DNA of 64,000 nt from Calliopum simillimum. Taxonomy: Eukaryota > Arthropoda > Insecta > Diptera > Lauxaniidae. A program made the translations under genes and the position numbers. The number at the start of each line of letters is the position of its first letter. The stretch's first letter is position 1. The stretch is from assembly GCA_951812925.1 (NCBI GenBank), contig OX638369.1, positions 41,225,061 through 41,289,060 of the forward strand. Direction: 5' to 3'. The notes under the pieces were generated by a model. The model was given only the letters and a program-made list of their open reading frames with translations. It was not told the DNA's origin and did not search any database. This document shows, piece after piece, positions 58,601-64,000 of this stretch.

Positions 58601-58732
58601 TTAGCCCCAATAACACTTCTCCGGGTCAATGTGATCGGAACATTTTTGATTCTCTTCTGAAAACAGCATAAAATGCATCACTACTACGAACAGAAGTAAG
58701 ACCACAATTTGTTTACAGATTAAATTTGACAT
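58601..58732 (-). CDS. Peptide gene 4: short secreted two-cysteine peptide (43 aa)
   Basis: The product begins MSNLICKQIVVLLLFVVVMH, then FMLFSEENQ and the mature end KCSDHIDPEKCYWG. The signal peptide, two cysteines eight residues apart and CYWG end match gene 3. The loop between the cysteines (SDHIDPEK) differs from gene 3 (IPIDHPDD) much more than the signal peptide does. The ATG at 58732 is chosen because it is 28 nt after the predicted initiator; the in-frame ATG at 58783 lies upstream of it. AATAAA (reverse) lies at 58561-58566. Function unknown. Confidence 0.62.
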   Translation of the reverse strand: MSNLICKQIVVLLLFVVVMHFMLFSEENQKCSDHIDPEKCYWG

Positions 58733-58757
58733 TTTGTACGGATGGATTTGAAAACCT

Positions 58758-58808
58758 ACTGAGGTGCTGTGCGGAAATATCACACAGTTTTATTACAAAA
58801 TTTTATCA
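58758..58808 (-). promoter_or_regulatory. Core promoter of peptide gene 4
   Basis: On the reverse strand TGATAA (58808-58803, -48), AATAAAA (58794-58788, -34) and TCAGT (58762-58758) predict a start at 58760. The upstream block of gene 3 type continues to 58985, where the 7-bp satellite begins about 225 bp from the start site. Confidence 0.58.
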
Positions 58809-58984
58809 GCAAATTATTTCCGTGAAATTATTTTCAGTAGTAATACAAAATCCTTGAAGAGTTTCCCATGGCGCAAGTACTTTTGAAATTATAATAAAAA
58901 AAATGCCGCTTGACATGAATATTTCCGTGGGTTTTTCGAAATACACACAGTGCAGACTACAAAGCAAAGAGCTTATTGAAAAAT

Positions 58985-61900
58985 CGCGACCATAGACCAT
59001 AGACGATAGACGATAGACCATAGACGATAGACGATAGACGATAGACAATAGACGATAGACGATAGACGATAGACGATAGACGATAGACGATAGACGATAG
59101 ACGATAGACGATAGACGATAGACGATAGACCATAGACGATAGACGATAGACGATAGACGATAGACGATAGACGATAGACGATAGACGATAGACAATAGAC
59201 GATAGACGGTAGAAGATAGACGGTAGAAGATAGACGATAGACGATAGACGATAGACCATAGACGATAGACGATAGACGATAGACGATAGACGATAGACGA
59301 TAGACGATAAACCATAGACCATAGACGATAGACGATAGACGATAGACGATAGACGATAGACGATAGACGATAGACGAAAGACGATAGACGATAGACGATA
59401 GACGATAGACGATAGACGATAGACGATAGACGATAGACGATAGACGATAGACGATAGACGATAGACGATAGACGATAGACGATAGACTATAGACGATAGA
59501 GACGATAGATGATAGACGATAGACGATAGAGACGATAGACGATAGACGAAAGACGATAGACGAAAGACGATAGACGATAGACGATAGACGATAGACCATT
59601 GACCATAGACCATAGACCATAGACCATAGACCATAGACCATAGACCATAGACCATAGACCATAGACCATAGACCATAGACCATAGACGATAGACGATAGA
59701 CGATAGACGATAGACGATAGACGATAGACGATAGACGATAGACCATTGACCATAGACCATAGACCATAGACCATAGACCATAGACCATAGACCATAGACC
59801 ATAGACCATAGACCATAGACCATAGACCATAGACCATAGACCATAGACCATAGACCATAGACCATAGACCATAGACCATAGACCATAGACCATAGACCAT
59901 AGACCATAGACGATAGACGATAGACGATAGACGATAGACGATAGACGATAGACGATAGACGATAGACGATAGACGATAGACGATAGACGATAGACGATAG
60001 ACGATAGACGATAGACGATAGACGATAGACGATAGACTATAGACTATAGACGATAGAGACGATAGATGATAGACGATAGACGATAGAGACGATAGACGAT
60101 AGACGAAAGACGATAGACGATAGACGATAGACGATAGACGATAGACGATAGACGATAGACGATAGACGATAGACGATAGACGATAGACGATAGACGATAG
60201 ACGATAGACGATAGACGATAGACGATAGACGATAGACGATAGACGATAGACGATAGACGATAGACGATAGACGATAGACGATAGAGGATAGACGATAGAC
60301 GATAGACGATAGACGATAGACGATAGACGATAGACGATAGACGATAGACGATAGACGATAGACGATAGACGATAGACGATAGACGATAGACGATAGACGA
60401 TAGACGATAGACGATAGACGATAGACGATAGACGATAGACGATAGACCATTGACCATAGACCATAGACCATAGACCATAGACCATAGACCATAGACCATA
60501 GACCATAGACCATAGACCATAGACCATAGACCATAGACCATAGACCATAGACCATAGACCATAGACCATAGACCATAGACCATAGACCATAGACCATAGA
60601 CCATAGACCATAGACCATAGACCATAGACCATAGACCATAGACCATAGACCATAGACCATAGACCATAGACCATAGACCATAGACCATAGACCATAGACC
60701 ATAGACCATAGACCATAGACCATAGACCATAGACCATAGACCATAGACCATAGACCATAGACCATAGACCATAGACCATAGACCATAGACCATAGACCAT
60801 AGACCATAGACCATAGACGATAGACGATAGACGATAGACGATAGACGATAGACGATAGACGATAGACGATAGACGATAGACGATAGACGATAGATGATAG
60901 ACGATAGACGATAGACGATAGACGATAGACGATAGACGATAGACGATAGACGATAGACGATAGACGATAGACGATAGACCATTGACCATAGACCATAGAC
61001 CATAGACCATAGACCATAGACCATAGACCATAGACCATAGACCATAGACCATAGACCATAGACCATAGACCATAGACCATAGACCATAGACCATAGACCA
61101 TAGACCATAGACCATAGACCATAGACCATAGACCATAGACCATAGACCATAGACCATAGACCATAGACCATAGACCATAGACCATAGACCATAGACCATA
61201 GACCATAGACCATAGACCATAGACCATAGACCATAGACCATAGACCATAGACCATAGACCATAGACCATAGACCATAGACCATAGACCATAGACCATAGA
61301 CCATAGACCATAGACCATAGACCATAGACCATAGACCATAGACCATAGACCATAGACCATAGACCATAGACCATAGACCATAGACCATAGACCATAGACC
61401 ATAGACCATAGACCATAGACCATAGACCATAGACCATAGACCATAGACCATAGACCATAGACCATAGACCATAGACCATAGACCATAGACCATAGACCAT
61501 AGACCATAGACCATAGACCATAGACCATAGACCATAGACCATAGACCATAGACCATAGACCATAGACGATAGACGATAGACGATAGACGATAGACGATAG
61601 ACGATAGACGATAGACGATAGACGATAGACGATAGACGATAGACGATAGACGATAGACGATAGACGATAGACGATAGACGATAGACGATAGACGATAGAC
61701 GATAGACGATAGACGATAGACCATTGACCATAGACCATAGACCATAGACCATAGACCATAGACCATAGACCATAGACCATAGACCATAGACCATAGACCA
61801 TAGACCATAGACCATAGACCATAGACCATAGACCATAGACCATAGACCATAGACCATAGACCATAGACCATAGACCATAGACCATAGACCAGAGACCATA

Positions 61901-62022
61901 GACCATAGACCATAGACCATAGACCATAGACCATAGACCATAGACCATAGACCATAGACCATAGACCATAGACCATAGACCATAGACCATAGACCATAGA
62001 CCATAGACCGTAGACTATAGTC
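58985..62022. repeat. 3-kb array of a 7-bp satellite, ACCATAG / ACGATAG
   Basis: About 430 units of two versions, CCATAGA and CGATAGA, are arranged in alternating homogeneous blocks. CCATAGA blocks cover roughly 59596-59690, 59743-59908, 60446-60816, 60978-61564 and 61719-62008, and CGATAGA blocks fill the rest. Each change from CGATAGA to CCATAGA (plus strand) carries one CCATTGA variant (near 59594, 59743, 60446, 60977, 61719). A second irregular signature (GACTATAGACGATAGAGACG with GATAGATGATAG) occurs at 59484 and 60042, which points to internal duplication of about 550 bp. Because 7 is not a multiple of 3 and the reverse strand has no stop in any frame, it makes spurious ORFs of up to 862 codons. 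Confidence 0.97.
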
Positions 62023-62091
62023 CAAGCATGACTAGTCAATTCAGATGAACTTTTTGATGTTGAATCTGAATCCAATTTCAGAATTGACTTT
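62023..62091 (-). other. Junction flank between satellite and Harbinger, paralogous to 10690-10750
   Basis: On the reverse strand it reads GAAAGTCAATTCTGAAATTG, GATTCAGATTCAACATCAAA and AGTTCATCTGAATTGACT, then AGTCATGCTTGGACTATAGT and the first satellite units. The 10.7-kb paralog goes from GAATTGACT straight into two units. Confidence 0.7.
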
Positions 62092-62094
62092 CAG

Positions 62095-63436
62095 GGTTCT
62101 CATCACATAACTTTTAAAACGATCATCGTTCGAACGATACTGTCTGGCGATATCATCAAAAGCTTGCTCCATATAAACCTATCGCTATCGTATCGCCTAT
62201 CGTATCCTCTATCGTTCTATTTTCATTTGTTTCTGACAAAAGTGTAATTTTATTATATTTTTTGTGATTATTTGGATATGCCAAGGAGAATTTTTTAAAT
62301 GTAAAAGAAAGGTTTTTTAAATATGAATCGTCTAAATAAATTACAAAAGAAGTGTTAAGCATACAAAAAAAAAAAAAAAAAAATAAATAACCAGGAAGAC
62401 ACTCTTTAATGTTGTCAACTGCTTCAAGCGGTTGTTGGAAACACCGGACGCTTCGTATAATACTGCACAAGTTTCTGTCTCTAAGTGGTACAAATTTTCC
62501 ACTTTATAATAAATGCAAATGTTGCACAGTGCGGCACAAACATTTGCAAAAACTGCTAGTTTTTTGGGATCATATCGGCTCTTTCTTTCTTCCAATAAGA
62601 TTCGTTGAAGGAACTTTTCCATACCAAGGAATCATGTGAAGATCCGGCGTATCTTGGATTTATTGCCGGTATTCGCATTTCATGATCGCAAATATGTTGA
62701 GCAAACGTATGAAAATTTGTTGATAGTATATTACATGTATACTTTTATACAATCATCGCATTTAAGCTATGTTTACCCTTTCTGTTAAAATACATTTGCT
62801 CATTTTCTCGGGGCCTTTGAAGATATAAATGTGTACCATATATGCAACCGATTACTGAAAGCAAACATATTATTGAACTTTTTTTATAAATAGTTTAGGG
62901 TAACCTCCTGGGATGGAATATTTCTGGTAAACCCACTGCTTTGTCTCCTCTCTATTATCGTTTCTTCTAGTCACCCATTGTATCCACAGTGGGCAAATAA
63001 TTGCTTTCTGCGCCTTCGTGGTATCAGAGACAATTCCCGATAGTGCGCTTTGGACAACAGAGATGCCAAAATTATTTCCGGTCAACCATTGGAAGAATTT
63101 CCAAGGTTGAACATAACCTTAAAATTGGTGAAATATGTGTTGACCGACAACCACTATCAAGATTTATTTAATTTTTTCTTTGCTTTCATTATCATTTATA
63201 AAAATAATTATATTCCGAGCGCAAAACATTTTTAAAATATGAATATTTTCATAAAAACTATGAGCGACGATAGCAAATAAGCTATCGTCAAGACGATATA
63301 ATTTGACTGCTGCTTGCTTACAAAAAGCAAGCAATACGATATCGTTCAGACGATACCTAAAATCGATGGCTACGTGATGTTAAAGTATCGTCAAAACGAT
63401 ATCGTCAAACGATTATCGTCATACGTGATGAGAGCC
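62095..63436 (-). mobile_element. PIF/Harbinger element, ~1.34 kb, degenerate
   Basis: Inverted ends GGTTCTCATCAC (from 62095) and GTGATGAGAGCC (to 63436), with CAG (62092-62094) and CTG (63437-63439) as a 3-bp target duplication with one change. The paralog at 10690 has the empty site with CTG. Subterminal regions are full of CGATATCGT-like palindromes. Coding relics confirm the superfamily. Confidence 0.75.
62341..63085 (-). pseudogene. Harbinger (DDE_Tnp_4) transposase remnants
   Basis: The upstream part (63085-62870) encodes VVQSALSGIVSDTTKAQKAI, IQWVTRRND and KQWVYQKYSIPGGYPKLF. It resembles the Harbinger segment before the first catalytic aspartate, but it frameshifts exactly where GVIGCIDGTH is expected. 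The downstream part (62622-62400) has LLEERKSRYDPKKLAVFANV and CAALCNICIYYKV, the conserved C-terminal CALHNICI region (H to C change). The catalytic middle is deleted. Confidence 0.72.
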
Positions 63437-63439
63437 CTG

Positions 63440-64000
63440 CATATTTAGTTTTTTTTTTCAATTCTTTCAAATATAGACTCATTTGAGCCCACCCACTGTT
63501 CAGGGTCATAAAACAAGGACAGGACCAGCTATGACTTTAAACTCAACGGAATTTTTTCATGCATGGTTATAAAACCACTTAATTTCTAGAATTATTTTGC
63601 ATTGTTAAAAAACCTTAATATGATGGATTACACTTCCCAATACATTTTTATACGAAAAAAGTAATAACGCGAGCAGCACCCTACATGGGAAGCTTTGAAA
63701 TTTTTCTTTTTTTATTTGATTATTGGCCATTAAATGCGTCATTTTGACTGGTCCCTTCTTAAAAACAAAGAAATTGGTAAAAAACGGACAACGTTATGAT
63801 CTATGGTCTATTGAACTATTACTCTGCGAAATATCACCCTTTGAAGTAAAGGCATCTCCCCCGATGATGCCCATATTTTATTCAGCTGAGCAAACAAGCG
63901 TCTTTCACTGATGTTGACCCAAATGAGGATTTGTAATACTTTGATTTGAACCACTTCATATATGTTATGAAAAAAAAAATGTGAGGTGGATAAGTTTCGC
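63440..64000 (-). other. Inverted paralog of the gene 1 3' flank; implies another gene beyond the edge
   Basis: Read on the reverse strand from 64000, it follows 8990-9350 and then 10398-10690 in order. The landmarks are GCGAAACTTATCCACCTCAC, the FAQLNKIW-coding stretch near 63870, AATAGACCATAGATCATAAC, GACGCATTTAATGGCCAATA, then CTTCCCATGTAGGGTGCTGC and AACCATGCATGAAAAAATTC. The foldback insertion is absent. In gene 1 this stretch begins about 230 bp after the stop codon, so a reverse-strand family gene is expected a few hundred bases past 64000. Confidence 0.7.

Noticed and set aside
59000..62000. Satellite as an array of functional GATA sites
   Set aside because: The unit gives CGATAG, which lacks the A/T required before GATA in the usual WGATAR site; a sponge role would be speculation.
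58957..62075. Reverse-strand ORFs of 306 to 862 codons with MVYGLWS / IVYRLSS repeats
   Set aside because: They follow from a 7-bp repeat without stops in any reverse frame. There is no promoter, codon bias or unique sequence, so they are not annotated as genes.

Overview
The window looks like euchromatic or intergenic DNA from a higher fly, most likely a tephritid fruit fly. The reasons are the high A+T content, the near absence of long host coding sequence, and a dense, layered set of insect transposons. These include a DD41D (rosa-type) mariner relative at the left edge, two DD34D mariners, a DD37D (maT) element, an IR/DR Tc1 element, Harbinger, hAT-like and Transib-like elements, and non-LTR retrotransposon fragments. 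The species call is an inference; no host housekeeping gene is present to confirm it.

The host genes I can support are a family of very short secreted peptides. Members are at 8641-8766 (+), 15292-15429 (+, broken by one in-frame TGA), 21917-22048 (+) and 58601-58732 (-), with a 3' fragment at 14014-14091 (+). Each intact copy has a hydrophobic signal peptide starting M-F/S-N-L-I-C-K, then a tiny mature part with two cysteines 7-8 residues apart, and ends in glycine right before the stop. All four have the same core promoter geometry: TGATAA at -48, a TATA-like box at -34 and a TCAGT initiator at +1. I do not recognise the family; it resembles a cluster of induced effector or gland peptides.

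Layout: 1-8500 is nested transposon debris that splits the upstream block of gene 1 (1790-2130) from its promoter. 8500-10765 holds gene 1 and its 3' flank, interrupted by a 1.04-kb foldback element. 11.6-13.8 kb has a deleted mariner and a probable solo LTR. 14.0-16.4 kb is a local tandem duplication (gene fragment, 130-bp repeats, gene 2, 130-bp repeats). 16.7-18.0 kb is a maT element. 21.6-24.2 kb is gene 3 plus a LINE. 24-55 kb is transposons, MITE-like elements, minisatellites and featureless A+T-rich DNA. 55.8-58.9 kb is an inverted copy of the gene 3 + LINE block and contains gene 4. 59.0-62.0 kb is a 3-kb array of a 7-bp satellite. 62.0-64.0 kb is an inverted copy of the 3' flank of gene 1, carrying a Harbinger insertion; it implies a further gene copy just beyond the right edge.

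The peptide genes, their flanks and the repeats form one story: the locus expanded by tandem and inverted duplication, transposons mark and date the copies, and the 7-bp satellite appears to have grown from a two-unit seed still visible in the paralogous flank at 10750-10762.
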